This document shows positions 34,678 to 43,551 of a stretch of 64,000 nucleotides of DNA, piece by piece. Positions within the stretch are counted from its first letter, which is position 1; the number at the start of each line of letters is the position of its first letter. The position numbers and the translations under genes are program-made. Under the pieces are notes generated by a model that did not search any database, was not told where the DNA came from, and saw only the letters and a list, made by a program, of their open reading frames with translations. This DNA comes from Anaerolineae bacterium (GTDB lineage Bacteria > Chloroflexota > Anaerolineae > Aggregatilineales > Phototrophicaceae). Where the stretch lies: contig JAIOHM010000105.1 in assembly GCA_019912965.1 (NCBI GenBank), positions 62,001-126,000 on the forward strand, given 5' to 3'.

Positions 34678-36444
34678 ATGCAACGCAAATGGATTTTGAT
34701 ACCCGTTATTCTCGTGTTGGCATTAAGCATCTCGATAACTACTGCTTCCCCGACATGGCAGGCGCGTTATGCAGCGTTGGAATCGTTGGCGCCTTATTTC
34801 CCGGCGGATGCGGTGGCTTATGCGGCTGTCCGTACAGATGGCGCATATGTTGAAGTGATCGATTCTTTAGTGAACCGCTTCCTGTCTAATGTGCGCGAAC
34901 TGAACATGATCGACTTTTCAGAAATCGGGATGGATTCAGTTCAGGATGTTTTAGATGCTGCCGCTGACCAATTTGTTGGCAGAAATTTTGATACAGGGGT
35001 GCGCCCTTGGTTGGGGGATGCTGCCGCCATGGGCCTTGTGCCCTATCAGGATAATTTTCAGGTGATCATCGCCCTTTCGATTACGGATCAGGTCAAAGCC
35101 ACCAGCGCCATCACCCCTTGGTTGACGCGAAATAATTGGGTTTCCACCAATGGAACAGGCTACACCCTGTTTACGCAGGATAACGAATTTGACGCCACCA
35201 CGATTGCCGTATTTCCAGAGGCGTTGCTGATCAGCAGCCGCAGACTGCCCACCATCGAAACCAAAGGCAAATTTGTGCCTGATCTCACCGCTAATTTTTA
35301 TTACAACAGCGCCCTCGCCTTGCTGCCGGAAGATAACTACGACCTGATCGGCTGGGTTGACACGCCGCTGGTGTTGGCGAATGCGGTTGGCGCGGATAAT
35401 TTCCGTCAGACTGAAGATAAACTACTGCTGGCCGCGCTTATTCGCCTGTTTGGGCCAACTGCTTTTGGCGGAACCATCACGGGCGATAATGTCATTGCGC
35501 TGGATATGGCGCAGGCTTTTGGTAATAAAGTCGGTTTGGAATCCTTGGGCATCACATTACCCGAAACCGATACCCCGCTTGATCCAGCCTTCCTCTCTAA
35601 TATCCCCAGCGATTCGGTATTTGTGGCTCATGGCACGGATTTGGACGGCAAGATCGGCTTCATGACCCAGATTGTGGATTCTATCGCTCAGAATTTCGCA
35701 CCCTTTATCACACCTGCTTTGTATGGTTATGGTGGCAGTTCAGCCCTCACTGCTTTATTCAGCATGAACAGCAGCCTGCCCGATATCGCGCTGGCGAACA
35801 TTATGGGCCTGAGCTATGAACGTGATTTGCGTCCGTGGCTGACCAGCGATTACGCGATTTTTGGCGGTTTTAACCCAGGTTTTGAACCCGGCACAACCCT
35901 GCACTCACCCATAGGATTCGGTGCTGCTTTTAAATCCAGTGACCCGGCAGCGGCTGCCAATTTTGTTCGTATTTTGGGGCGTGAATTACCCATTACGCTC
36001 GGCGCATTGGGTTCAAAGGGCAGTTTCCGTGTGATGCCGGAAACCCTCGCCAGCGGAACGACTGCTTTAAGCATCACCCTGATCGAGTATGATTACACGG
36101 GTCAGCTTTTGGATACAGGCCGTCCTATATTTGAATACTTGATTGGCGCGAATGAATCGTTAGTAGTGTTTGGCACGCGCGACGCAGTGCAATCGGTATT
36201 AAGCGGCGATGTAGGCGGCTTCCAACCCATCCAGACCAACGCTTTGCCAAACACAGGCGCGGCAGTCTATGCCAATTTCATGCCCATCCTCGATATATTG
36301 CAGCAAATTAATCCAACCGATATAGGCGAAGCTACCTACCGGGATTTGCGCCGTCTGGCTTCATTGGTGGATGGCCTGACCCTCACTGCGGCTGGCTCTG
36401 CCAATGACGATCTTTTCGCCCGTTTGACCGTGACTTTGCGATAA
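34678..36444 (+). CDS. Secreted DUF3352 protein
   Basis: A 588-residue protein with an N-terminal signal or anchor (MQRKWILIPVILVLALSISI) and the DUF3352 opening (LAPYFPADAVAYAAVRTD near residue 38). The rest is a repeated strand-rich pattern without enzyme motifs; many segments have the form A-x-D-x-F or GWVDTPLV. DUF3352 proteins are common in Chloroflexota and cyanobacteria with unknown function. GGAGG precedes the ATG, and the gene stands alone between the dehydratase and the zinc dehydrogenase. Confidence 0.75.
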   Translation: MQRKWILIPVILVLALSISITTASPTWQARYAALESLAPYFPADAVAYAAVRTDGAYVEVIDSLVNRFLSNVRELNMIDFSEIGMDSVQDVLDAAADQFVGRNFDTGVRPWLGDAAAMGLVPYQDNFQVIIALSITDQVKATSAITPWLTRNNWVSTNGTGYTLFTQDNEFDATTIAVFPEALLISSRRLPTIETKGKFVPDLTANFYYNSALALLPEDNYDLIGWVDTPLVLANAVGADNFRQTEDKLLLAALIRLFGPTAFGGTITGDNVIALDMAQAFGNKVGLESLGITLPETDTPLDPAFLSNIPSDSVFVAHGTDLDGKIGFMTQIVDSIAQNFAPFITPALYGYGGSSALTALFSMNSSLPDIALANIMGLSYERDLRPWLTSDYAIFGGFNPGFEPGTTLHSPIGFGAAFKSSDPAAAANFVRILGRELPITLGALGSKGSFRVMPETLASGTTALSITLIEYDYTGQLLDTGRPIFEYLIGANESLVVFGTRDAVQSVLSGDVGGFQPIQTNALPNTGAAVYANFMPILDILQQINPTDIGEATYRDLRRLASLVDGLTLTAAGSANDDLFARLTVTLR

Positions 36445-36478
36445 GCACACATCTGAACATTCAATAATCATAACTTCA

Positions 36479-36505
36479 GTAGGGGCGCAGCATAATGCGC
36501 CCTTT
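36479..36505 (+). repeat. GTAGGGGCG-type hairpin repeat
   Basis: GTAGGGGCGCAGCATAATGC followed by GCCCTTT: GGGCGCA at 36483-36489 pairs with TGCGCCC at 36496-36502. It follows the DUF3352 stop by 35 bases, with a short T run after the stem, and may act as its terminator. Almost the same sequence occurs at 46792. Confidence 0.7.
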
Positions 36506-36586
36506 GCATTCCACAGAATGGTATCGGCAGGCTTGCGTGACGTTTGTTATAGTATGGGGAAACATTTGCTTCTGGAGTACCCTTTC

Positions 36587-37744
36587 ATGAAAGCCTTAAC
36601 TTTAAATGCTGATTTTGCCCCCAAACCCGACTATAAATTGTCTGACCGTGAACGCGATACCCACCGCATCCACAGCGGTTCACAGGTCTGGAAGAATCCC
36701 CGCATCAGCATCGGTCAGAAAGACGACCCGACCCCTAAAGATGACGAAGTAATTATCGAGGTTGGCGCGGTAGGCATTTGTGGCTCGGATATGCACATGT
36801 ATGAAGCCAGCGCGGATGGCTATATGCTCTATCCCGGTCTGACCCGCTTCCCCAATACCCTCGGTCACGAATTTTCCGGCAGGGTAGCCGAAGTCGGTAA
36901 AAACGTCCGCGATCTGAAAGTGGGTGATCTGGTCACGGCTGAAGAAATCCAGTGGTGTGGGGAATGTGTCTCCTGCCGCCGTGGTTACGTCAATCACTGT
37001 GATAATCTCGAAGAACTCGGCTTCACCACCCCCGGCGCGATGGCACAGTATATCCCCGTTCGCGCCCGTTACTGTTGGAATATCCGCGAAATTGCCGACC
37101 GTGTAGGTGACGAACACGAAGCATTGGTGATGGGTGCGATGGTTGAACCAACCGGAGTCAGCTATCATGCCATGTTCAACCGCATCCACACATGGCAGCC
37201 CGGCGTGTATGTCGTCGTCTTTGGGGCAGGGCCAATCGGTTTAGCCGCCGAAGCCTTGGCTCTCGCGGCAGGTGCATCGCAGGTTATCGTGTTCGATACT
37301 TCCCCGGCTCGCCGCGCGACTGCCGAAAAACTCGGTGCGACCAAAGTGCTTGACCCGGTAGGCATCGACATCAACGAAGCTATTCTCGAACTGACTTATG
37401 GCCGAGGCGTCGATTTTGTGGTCGAAGCGGCTGGTGCGCCTAGCCACACGCTTGCGCCTCTCACCAGCGGTTTAGCGGTCAATGCTACTGTATGTCACAT
37501 CGGACGTTCGGAGAAGCCGACTCCGCTGGCGCTGGAATATTATCAGGTCAAAGGTGTGCAGTTGGCGGGTTCTTTAGGTCACGCTGGACATGGCACATTC
37601 CAGAATGTCATCCGCATGATGGCTTCCGGCAAGTTGGATATGCGCCCGATGGTCAGCGCCCGCATGAATTTGGATAACGCGCTGGATGCCTTCAAACGCC
37701 TTGAAAGCCGCCAGGACGCCAAAATCATTTTGTTGCCAAACTAG
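36587..37744 (+). CDS. Zinc-dependent dehydrogenase, scyllo-inosose 3-dehydrogenase-like
   Basis: A 385-residue medium-chain dehydrogenase, ATG at 36587 with TGGAG before it. It has VGICGSDMHMYEAS (catalytic zinc Cys), TLGHEFSGRVAEVG, the structural-zinc Cys set in WCGECVSCRRGYVNHCDN, and FGAGPIGLAA for NAD. The long N-terminus (SGSQVWKNPRISI) and the end (GSLGHAGHGTFQNVIRMMAS) resemble, from memory, the Thermotoga scyllo-inosose 3-dehydrogenase. Threonine or sorbitol dehydrogenase are the general alternatives. Fits a polyol or inositol route beside the Gfo/Idh/MocA genes. Confidence 0.8.
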   Translation: MKALTLNADFAPKPDYKLSDRERDTHRIHSGSQVWKNPRISIGQKDDPTPKDDEVIIEVGAVGICGSDMHMYEASADGYMLYPGLTRFPNTLGHEFSGRVAEVGKNVRDLKVGDLVTAEEIQWCGECVSCRRGYVNHCDNLEELGFTTPGAMAQYIPVRARYCWNIREIADRVGDEHEALVMGAMVEPTGVSYHAMFNRIHTWQPGVYVVVFGAGPIGLAAEALALAAGASQVIVFDTSPARRATAEKLGATKVLDPVGIDINEAILELTYGRGVDFVVEAAGAPSHTLAPLTSGLAVNATVCHIGRSEKPTPLALEYYQVKGVQLAGSLGHAGHGTFQNVIRMMASGKLDMRPMVSARMNLDNALDAFKRLESRQDAKIILLPN

Positions 37745-37805
37745 AGCCGCCTATCTATAAATTGCTTCGCTTGTAATCGAGAAAGTTTGTGGTGTAAAGA
37801 ATCAC

Positions 37806-37885
37806 TGTTTTGCTCCCTTCCCTCGCGTGCGGGGGAAGGTCTGGGGATAGAGGTAAATTGATTTACGGATAGATAGGTAAGGCTC
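37806..37885 (+). repeat. Dispersed repeat, copy B
   Basis: Opens GTTTTGCTCCCTTCCCTCGC and continues GTGCGGGGGAAGGTCTGGGG, ATAGAGGTAAATTGATTTAC, GGATAGATAGG. Same orientation as copies A and C. It lies between the zinc dehydrogenase and the following PD40 gene. Confidence 0.85.
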
Positions 37886-37925
37886 AGATTGTGACTCGTT
37901 ACTTGTTATTTATTCTAGGGAGACA

Positions 37926-38972
37926 ATGAAACTACTTATCTTCATCAGCTTCTGTATCCTGCTGGTTGTTCCCGTTTCTGCCCAAGATCAGGCGGGACAA
38001 CTGTTGTTTGTCGGTCGGGTGGAAAGTGATCTGGAAGCCGAAATTTTTGTGCTTGATCTGGCAACCAACCAAGTCCACAACCTGACCAACAGCCCCGGCA
38101 GCGATTATGCTCCAGACCCCTCGCCAGATGCTTCACAGATTGTTTTCGTTTCAGAACGGGACGATACCGACGATCTCTATTTTGACTATGCTATCTATGT
38201 GATGGATGCTGATGGCGCGAATGTGCGTCTTTTGGTCAATAATGTTCCCTATAAAACAACGCCAGTTTGGTCACCGGATGGTGCATGGATTGCCTATACA
38301 ACTGATGAAGATGAATCGCATGGACGCGCTGAAGCTATTTGTGTGGTCTACATCATCCGCCCGGATGGTTCTGACCAGCGCGAACTGGCGACGGCTGGAC
38401 GCTGTGAGGAAGCCAGCCTGAATTGGTCGCCGGATAGCCAATCCCTCGTTTTTGTGGGTGACGCCGATATTCACACGGTATCTGTCGAAACCCCCATTGC
38501 CATAAACCTCACACCGGATGATGGCGAAGATTATGCACCCGAATGGTCACCGGATGGAACACAGATTGTTTTCGTCTCTAATCGTGACGACGACTACGAA
38601 ATCTATGTGATGAACGCCGATGGTACTGAACCATTCCGGCTGACCAACCAACCGGGAAGTGACTTTGGCCCAAGCTGGATACCCAATGGTCAGAGGATTG
38701 TTTATGTGACGGACGTAGAGCATGCAGGCAATATTATGGTTGTCGATGTTGATGGAGATAATCAGCGGGCATTAACAGATGACGATGTGGTCAAGTATAG
38801 TTGGCGAGTCTCACCAGATGGTTCGCGTATTGCTTTTATGGGTTTCGAAGATGCTGATGGGGGTATAGATACCCTCTATCTCGTCAGTATCGAAGGAGAT
38901 TATCTAGGGCAGCCCATCAATCTCGAAGAAGTAATTAGTTTTGCCGAGCTTGATTGGTGGTCGGGTTGGTGA
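37926..38972 (+). CDS. Secreted PD40/TolB-like beta-propeller protein
   Basis: A 348-residue protein with a clear signal peptide (MKLLIFISFCILLVVPVSAQ) and about six propeller blades. The blades carry the repeated WSPDGxxIxFVSxRDDDxEIYVMNxDG pattern (for example PEWSPDGTQIVFVSNRDDD near residue 199). TolB-like propellers bind peptides or glycans; no catalytic domain is attached. AGGGAG precedes the ATG. It ends 15 bases before the nucleotidyltransferase. Confidence 0.88.
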   Translation: MKLLIFISFCILLVVPVSAQDQAGQLLFVGRVESDLEAEIFVLDLATNQVHNLTNSPGSDYAPDPSPDASQIVFVSERDDTDDLYFDYAIYVMDADGANVRLLVNNVPYKTTPVWSPDGAWIAYTTDEDESHGRAEAICVVYIIRPDGSDQRELATAGRCEEASLNWSPDSQSLVFVGDADIHTVSVETPIAINLTPDDGEDYAPEWSPDGTQIVFVSNRDDDYEIYVMNADGTEPFRLTNQPGSDFGPSWIPNGQRIVYVTDVEHAGNIMVVDVDGDNQRALTDDDVVKYSWRVSPDGSRIAFMGFEDADGGIDTLYLVSIEGDYLGQPINLEEVISFAELDWWSGW

Positions 38973-38987
38973 AAGAAAGAGCAGGTT

Positions 38988-39848
38988 ATGGCTGTTTTGT
39001 CTGAAGCTTTCCAGCAGTTTGAAAACCGCCTGCAAGCATGGGGGAATGAACGCGAAGATGTGCGTGCCATAATCATCATCGGTTCGCGGGCGCGGACGGA
39101 ACGCCCTGCCGATGAATGGTCGGATATGGACGTGTTACTGTTCGTCAACGACCCGGCAGTTTATGCGCAGCAGGCCGATTGGTTAAATGCGCTGGGCGAA
39201 GTCTGGCTCACCTTTTTGGAACCCACAGCGACAGGCGACCAAATGGAACGGCGGGCTTTGTTTTCGGGTGGCATAGATGTTGATTTTGTTCCCCTCCCGG
39301 CGGCTTTTATGCAGGTCGAGGGTTGGCCTCCCGATGCTTTCACAGTTTTTCAGCGTGGCTATCGTTTCTTGGTGGATAAAGAAAGTTTAGCGGATACGCT
39401 CCCTTCATTTATGCCGCCGTCTGCTGCTCCCACGTCCTCACCCCCTGATTTATCCAATACGGTTGCAGATTTTTGGTATCACACCGTTTGGATTGCCAAA
39501 AAGCTGCGGCGGGGCGAACTCGCAACTGCGTTGGGTTGCCTCAATAGTTACATGATGGGGCGCTGTTTGCTGCCCCTTATCGAATCCCATGCCCGGAAAG
39601 TGTATAGCGCGGAACACAATGTTTGGTTCAACGGGCGCTTTCTGGAAAAATGGGCAGACCCGCGCACAGTCGAACTCATGCATGGTGTATTTAGCCAGTA
39701 TGATGCCGCTGATGCATGGCGGGCATTGGGCGCGCAGATGGATATGGTTGCATGGCTGACAAATGAGTTGGGTATTGAAAGTGCTTCCGCGGCGCAAATC
39801 CGCGCCTATGTTGCTCAACTACAGGCTGAAGAGGGCAGCGCATCATGA
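38988..39848 (+). CDS. ANT(6)/AadK-like nucleotidyltransferase
   Basis: A 286-residue paralogue of the protein at 31009. Gly32-Ser33 and Asp46/Asp48 in WSDMDVLLF form the nucleotidyltransferase motif, followed by GIDVDFVPLP. C-terminal helical half includes LNSYMMGRCLLPLIE. It overlaps the GNAT gene by four bases (ATGA). Possible aminoglycoside modification, but chromosomal context suggests an unknown native substrate. Confidence 0.8.
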   Translation: MAVLSEAFQQFENRLQAWGNEREDVRAIIIIGSRARTERPADEWSDMDVLLFVNDPAVYAQQADWLNALGEVWLTFLEPTATGDQMERRALFSGGIDVDFVPLPAAFMQVEGWPPDAFTVFQRGYRFLVDKESLADTLPSFMPPSAAPTSSPPDLSNTVADFWYHTVWIAKKLRRGELATALGCLNSYMMGRCLLPLIESHARKVYSAEHNVWFNGRFLEKWADPRTVELMHGVFSQYDAADAWRALGAQMDMVAWLTNELGIESASAAQIRAYVAQLQAEEGSAS

Positions 39849-40747
39849 CTCTCACCTTCCGCCCGACCACGCTGGATGATGCCTATACCTTATTTGAGAT
39901 TTTCCGTGCCTCTGTCACAGATTTAGGGGAGCGTATTGGAGCAATAGCCATCACCGGTGGGAACGACCCCGCCTTTTTAACAGGTCTTTGGGAGCGCCGC
40001 CGTCCACTGGTCGAGCATCTACAGAATACCGCTGAACAGTCATGGTTGGCTGAAAACGATGGAAAGATTATCGGCTATGCCCGTTCAATCTTGCGGGATG
40101 GTGTGCGCCAGTTGACCGAGTTTTTTGTCGATCCAACTCAGCAGTCGGCGGGTGTCGGACGCGGATTGCTCTCCCGGGCTTTCCCATCTGAAGGAGCGAA
40201 TCGCCGTTTCATCATCGCCAGCATTGACCGTCGGGCGCAGGCGCTGTACATGAAATCTGGTGTCTACCCACGTTTCCCCATCGGCTATCTGTCGCGCCCT
40301 GCTGAAGCTGTAGCAATTTCCACCGATCTCATCCCCGAACCCATCACCGATCAGCCAGAAATCTTGTCCACATTGGCTGAGTTGGATACTGCTGTTTTAA
40401 GCTATCGACGCGATGCCGAACACCGTTGGCTGATGGCGCAGCGTCAGGGCTACCTCTACCGCCGGAATGGACAAGCTGTGGCTTATGGCTACGTTGGGCG
40501 CAGTAGCGGCCCATTCGCCGTCCTCGACCCGCGTGATTATCCGGCAGTATTGGCGCTGGCGGAAAACGAAGCTGCTAGACAGGGACACGAATTCGGCGTC
40601 GAAGTCCCTTTGATGAACCGTTTTGCCGTTGACCACATGCTGTCGCGCGGCGCTCAATTGGATTCTTTCTTTGAATTTTTCATGAGCGATGTACCCTTTG
40701 GGCAGTTTGAGCAGTATATTTTTACTAGCCCACCTTTCTTTGTTTAA
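39845..40747 (+). CDS. GNAT-family acetyltransferase with two acetyltransferase-like halves
   Basis: A 300-residue protein. The first half (residues 1-150) has the GNAT pattern: an acyl-CoA-binding segment in QQSAGVGRGLLSRAF near residue 100 and strand TEFFVDP before it. The second half (residues 165-300) resembles a second, degenerate GNAT unit (QGYLYRRNGQAVAYGYVGRS, then PAVLALAENEAARQG). Coupled to the upstream nucleotidyltransferase by ATGA and followed after nine bases by the F420-type gene. Confidence 0.75.
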   Translation: MTLTFRPTTLDDAYTLFEIFRASVTDLGERIGAIAITGGNDPAFLTGLWERRRPLVEHLQNTAEQSWLAENDGKIIGYARSILRDGVRQLTEFFVDPTQQSAGVGRGLLSRAFPSEGANRRFIIASIDRRAQALYMKSGVYPRFPIGYLSRPAEAVAISTDLIPEPITDQPEILSTLAELDTAVLSYRRDAEHRWLMAQRQGYLYRRNGQAVAYGYVGRSSGPFAVLDPRDYPAVLALAENEAARQGHEFGVEVPLMNRFAVDHMLSRGAQLDSFFEFFMSDVPFGQFEQYIFTSPPFFV

Positions 40748-40756
40748 GGAGCTTCT

Positions 40757-41674
40757 ATGACCGTCGATTTTGGCCTCGCGTTAGTCGAAAAACATCCCAA
40801 AAGTGCCTTAAGCCAATGGATGGATGACCTCGATTTGGTTGTCCCCAAACTGGAAGGTCACTTCAAAAGCCTGTGGATGACCGATCATCTGTTTTGGAGC
40901 GATCAGTACGCCTATGAAGTCTGGACAACGCTATCATTTATCGCCGCCAAATGGCCGAAATTTGATGTTGGCCCGATGGTCATGGGGCAGAATTACCGCA
41001 ATCCCGCGCTGCTGGCGAAGATGGCAGCTACCCTTCAGGTATTCAGCGGCGGACGTTTCATCATGGGCATCGGCGCGGGTTGGAAAGAAGATGAATACCG
41101 CGCTTATGGGTATGACTATCCCTCGGCAGGCGTCCGTCTCGAACAGCTTGAAGACTCGCTGGAAATTATGAAGCGCCTGTGGACGCAGCCGGGGCAGATC
41201 ACCTATCACGGCAAACACTACCGAGTCGAAAATGCTTACCTCGAACCCAAGCCTGTTCCCGTGCCGCCCATTTGCATCGGCGTGAAGGGCGATAAATCCC
41301 TCCGTATCGCCGCCCAATATGCCGATTGGTGGAACATTTCCGATGCTTCTCTTGCCTTTTATCAGGATCGCATGAGTGTGCTTGACCGCTACTGTGAAGA
41401 ACAAGGCCATGATCCCAAATCCATCCGCCGCACATGGTTCGGACGCTTGGTCACAGGCCGCAACGATGCCGAAGTCAATGCCCGCGCTAATTCGCGTCCC
41501 GGCATCGTGTATTCCACCAATAATGCTTTCGTGGGGACTCCTTCGCAGGTCGTCGAACAACTGCAAGCCTTTGTTGCGGCGGGCAACACCTACTTCATGC
41601 TCGATATTGTTGGCCTACCTAACCCGGATATTGTCAGCATCATTCTGGAAGAAATCATCCCTAACGTACATTGA
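40757..41674 (+). CDS. LLM-class (probably F420-dependent) oxidoreductase
   Basis: A 305-residue luciferase-like TIM-barrel protein. SLWMTDHLFW near residue 38, VGPMVMGQNYRNPALLAKMAATL, and the FSGGRFIMGIGAGWKEDEYRAYG segment, which is the hallmark of F420-dependent LLM enzymes, then RLEQLEDSLEIMKRLW. Cofactor F420 is likely but FMN is possible. AAGGAG precedes the ATG. Substrate unknown. Confidence 0.87.
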   Translation: MTVDFGLALVEKHPKSALSQWMDDLDLVVPKLEGHFKSLWMTDHLFWSDQYAYEVWTTLSFIAAKWPKFDVGPMVMGQNYRNPALLAKMAATLQVFSGGRFIMGIGAGWKEDEYRAYGYDYPSAGVRLEQLEDSLEIMKRLWTQPGQITYHGKHYRVENAYLEPKPVPVPPICIGVKGDKSLRIAAQYADWWNISDASLAFYQDRMSVLDRYCEEQGHDPKSIRRTWFGRLVTGRNDAEVNARANSRPGIVYSTNNAFVGTPSQVVEQLQAFVAAGNTYFMLDIVGLPNPDIVSIILEEIIPNVH

Positions 41675-41730
41675 GTAACTTTTGTAGGGGATGTTTTTTA
41701 TAGATGATCGAAATAGAATGCGCCTGAGAT

Positions 41731-41762
41731 AGGGGCGGACTAAGCGCAGCGCATGTCCGCCC
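41731..41762 (+). repeat. AGGGGCGGAC-type hairpin repeat
   Basis: GGGCGGAC at 41733-41740 pairs perfectly with GTCCGCCC at 41755-41762 around a 14-base loop (TAAGCGCAGCGCAT). It lies in the space between the F420-type gene and the PD40 gene and belongs to the same loose family as the hairpins at 36479, 42791 and 46792. Confidence 0.65.
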
Positions 41763-41842
41763 ATGACAAAGCAATATTTGTTTTCGTTTATCCATTAGAA
41801 CCTCCCTCAATTTCAGTAAAAGACTTCGAGTGAAGGCTAAAA

Positions 41843-42751
41843 ATGGTAATCTCACAAACCATCTTCAGTTGGCGCACGATTTTCCGCCTGAGTGTCATAG
41901 CCCTTCTGCTCTGCATTCTGCTGATTTTCGGCGCGGTGGTTGTCGCGCGGGCGGCCTCAACATCCGGCGGTGATGTTGTCTTTCTGACCAACCGCGACGG
42001 CAACGAAGAAATTTATGTGCTGGATGTTTATCTGAGCCTTGCCCATAATCTGACGCGCAATACGGCTTGGGATGGTGCGCCTGCCCGTTCGCCGGATAAT
42101 ACCCGTATTGCTTTTACCTCACAGCGCGGCGGCAATCCGGAAATTTATGTGATGAATACGCGCGGCGGGGAACTCCGCCAATTGACCGATAACCCCGCCC
42201 GTGATCTTGACCCCGCATGGTCACCGGATGGAAGCCAAATCGCTTTTACCAGCGACCGCCTCGGCAATTGGGATATTTTTGTGATGAACGCCGATGGCAC
42301 AAACCTGCGCCAGTTGACCGATCATGATGCAGATGATACCGAACCCGTTTGGTCGCCGGGTGGAACGCAAATTGCCTTTGCATCCTACCGTTTCAAAAAT
42401 TGGGCGATTTATGTGATGGACTCGGACGGGGGCAATGTGCATGTGTTGACCGATGTGGGCAGACGTCACATTGAACCCGCGTGGTCGCCGGATGGCCTGT
42501 TAATTTTGCTGTCCTCCGACCGTCGTGGACGGAATTTTGAAATCTACCGAATGAATACCGATGGTACGGATTTACAGCGCTTAACGCGGAATATCGCTTG
42601 GGATGGCAAACCGGTTTGGACAGCCAATGGTCAGCATATCATTTTCGAGTCATGGCGCGATGGCAACCGCGAACTCTACATGATGAACGCTGACGGCACG
42701 GACATTCGCCGCCTGACCTTCAACCTTGCCAGCGACCGTGATCCATCGTGA
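41843..42751 (+). CDS. Membrane-anchored PD40/TolB-like propeller protein
   Basis: A 302-residue protein with one N-terminal membrane span (LSVIALLLCILLIFGAVVVA) and about six propeller blades with the pattern WSPDGSQIAFTSDRxGNWDIFVMNADG. The blades are regular and closely alike, for instance PAWSPDGSQIAFTSDRLG and PVWSPGGTQIAFASYRFK. Related to the secreted propeller at 37926. Function: probably binding or scaffold at the cell surface. Confidence 0.87.
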   Translation: MVISQTIFSWRTIFRLSVIALLLCILLIFGAVVVARAASTSGGDVVFLTNRDGNEEIYVLDVYLSLAHNLTRNTAWDGAPARSPDNTRIAFTSQRGGNPEIYVMNTRGGELRQLTDNPARDLDPAWSPDGSQIAFTSDRLGNWDIFVMNADGTNLRQLTDHDADDTEPVWSPGGTQIAFASYRFKNWAIYVMDSDGGNVHVLTDVGRRHIEPAWSPDGLLILLSSDRRGRNFEIYRMNTDGTDLQRLTRNIAWDGKPVWTANGQHIIFESWRDGNRELYMMNADGTDIRRLTFNLASDRDPS

Positions 42752-42790
42752 CGGTTCTATACATCTCTACCAATACCCGGTAATCTATTG

Positions 42791-42817
42791 GTAGAGGCGG
42801 ACGGCCTGTTCGCCCTA
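42791..42817 (-). repeat. GTAGAGGCGG-type hairpin repeat
   Basis: GTAGAGGCGGACGGCCTGTT followed by CGCCCTA. On the minus strand it begins TAGGGCGAACAGG and ends GCCTCTAC. Arms pair imperfectly. It lies in the 88 bases between the PD40 and PPOX-fold genes and belongs to the same dispersed family. Confidence 0.6.
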
Positions 42818-42839
42818 TGAACCCTCTTTGGATTGAACA

Positions 42840-43403
42840 ATGGCTAAACTTTACGACTCCATCACGGATGAATTGCAGGATTTCATTCGCGCTCAGCACA
42901 TGTTTTTTGTGGCTACTGCACCCCTTTCTGCCGAAGGTCACGTCAACCTTTCGCCCAAAGGACTCGACTCCTTTCGCATTCTCTCGCCGCATCGTGTGGC
43001 CTACTTGGATATGACGGGCAGCGGGAACGAAACCTCCGCCCATATCCACGAGAATGGACGTATCACGTTTATGTTTTGTGCCTTTCAAGGCGCGCCGAAA
43101 ATCTTGCGGTTGTATGGGCAGGGGCGCACCATTTTGCCGGATACGCCTGAATGGGATGCCATGATTGGGTTGTTTACCGTTCCGCTTGGCGCGCGCCAGA
43201 TCATCTCGGCAGAAATTACCCGTGTGCAAACCGCCTGTGGTTATGCCGTTCCCCTGTACGATTTCGTGGACGACCGTGATACACTCATCCGCTGGTCAGA
43301 AGCCAAAGGCGAAGATGGCCTGAAAAATTACCACGCCGAGAAAAACTTCCAAAGTGTAGATGCACTCGTTACGCCGCTGGCACTCGCCTGCGAATCCGAA
43401 TAA
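42840..43403 (+). CDS. Pyridoxamine 5'-phosphate oxidase-fold protein
   Basis: A 187-residue protein with the split-barrel flavin-binding pattern: FIRAQHMFFVATAPLS, GHVNLSPKG, RVAYLDMTGSGNETSAHI and ITFMFCAFQGAPKILRLYGQGR. This subgroup binds FMN or F420 and is widespread in soil and freshwater bacteria. True PdxH is unlikely because the PLP-specific residues are not seen. No ribosome site better than ATTG before ATG. Function unassigned. Confidence 0.8.
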   Translation: MAKLYDSITDELQDFIRAQHMFFVATAPLSAEGHVNLSPKGLDSFRILSPHRVAYLDMTGSGNETSAHIHENGRITFMFCAFQGAPKILRLYGQGRTILPDTPEWDAMIGLFTVPLGARQIISAEITRVQTACGYAVPLYDFVDDRDTLIRWSEAKGEDGLKNYHAEKNFQSVDALVTPLALACESE

Positions 43404-43462
43404 AACCTATCATAAACCCCTTCCCCATAATTGGGTGGAACTTGCAATCCCAAAGGATTGTA

Positions 43463-43530
43463 TTTTGCTCCCTTCCCTCGCGTGCGGGGGAAGGGCTGGG
43501 GATAGGGGTAAATCGATTTATAGTTAGATA
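43463..43530 (+). repeat. Dispersed repeat, copy C
   Basis: TTTTGCTCCCTTCCCTCGCG followed by TGCGGGGGAAGGGCTGGGGA, TAGGGGTAAATCGATTTATA. Same orientation as copies A and B. It ends 21 bases before the TTG start of the MFS gene. A small palindrome CAATCC-CAAA-GGATTG (43445-43460) precedes it. Confidence 0.85.
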
Positions 43531-43551
43531 TATCAATCAGAAAGCACCATC

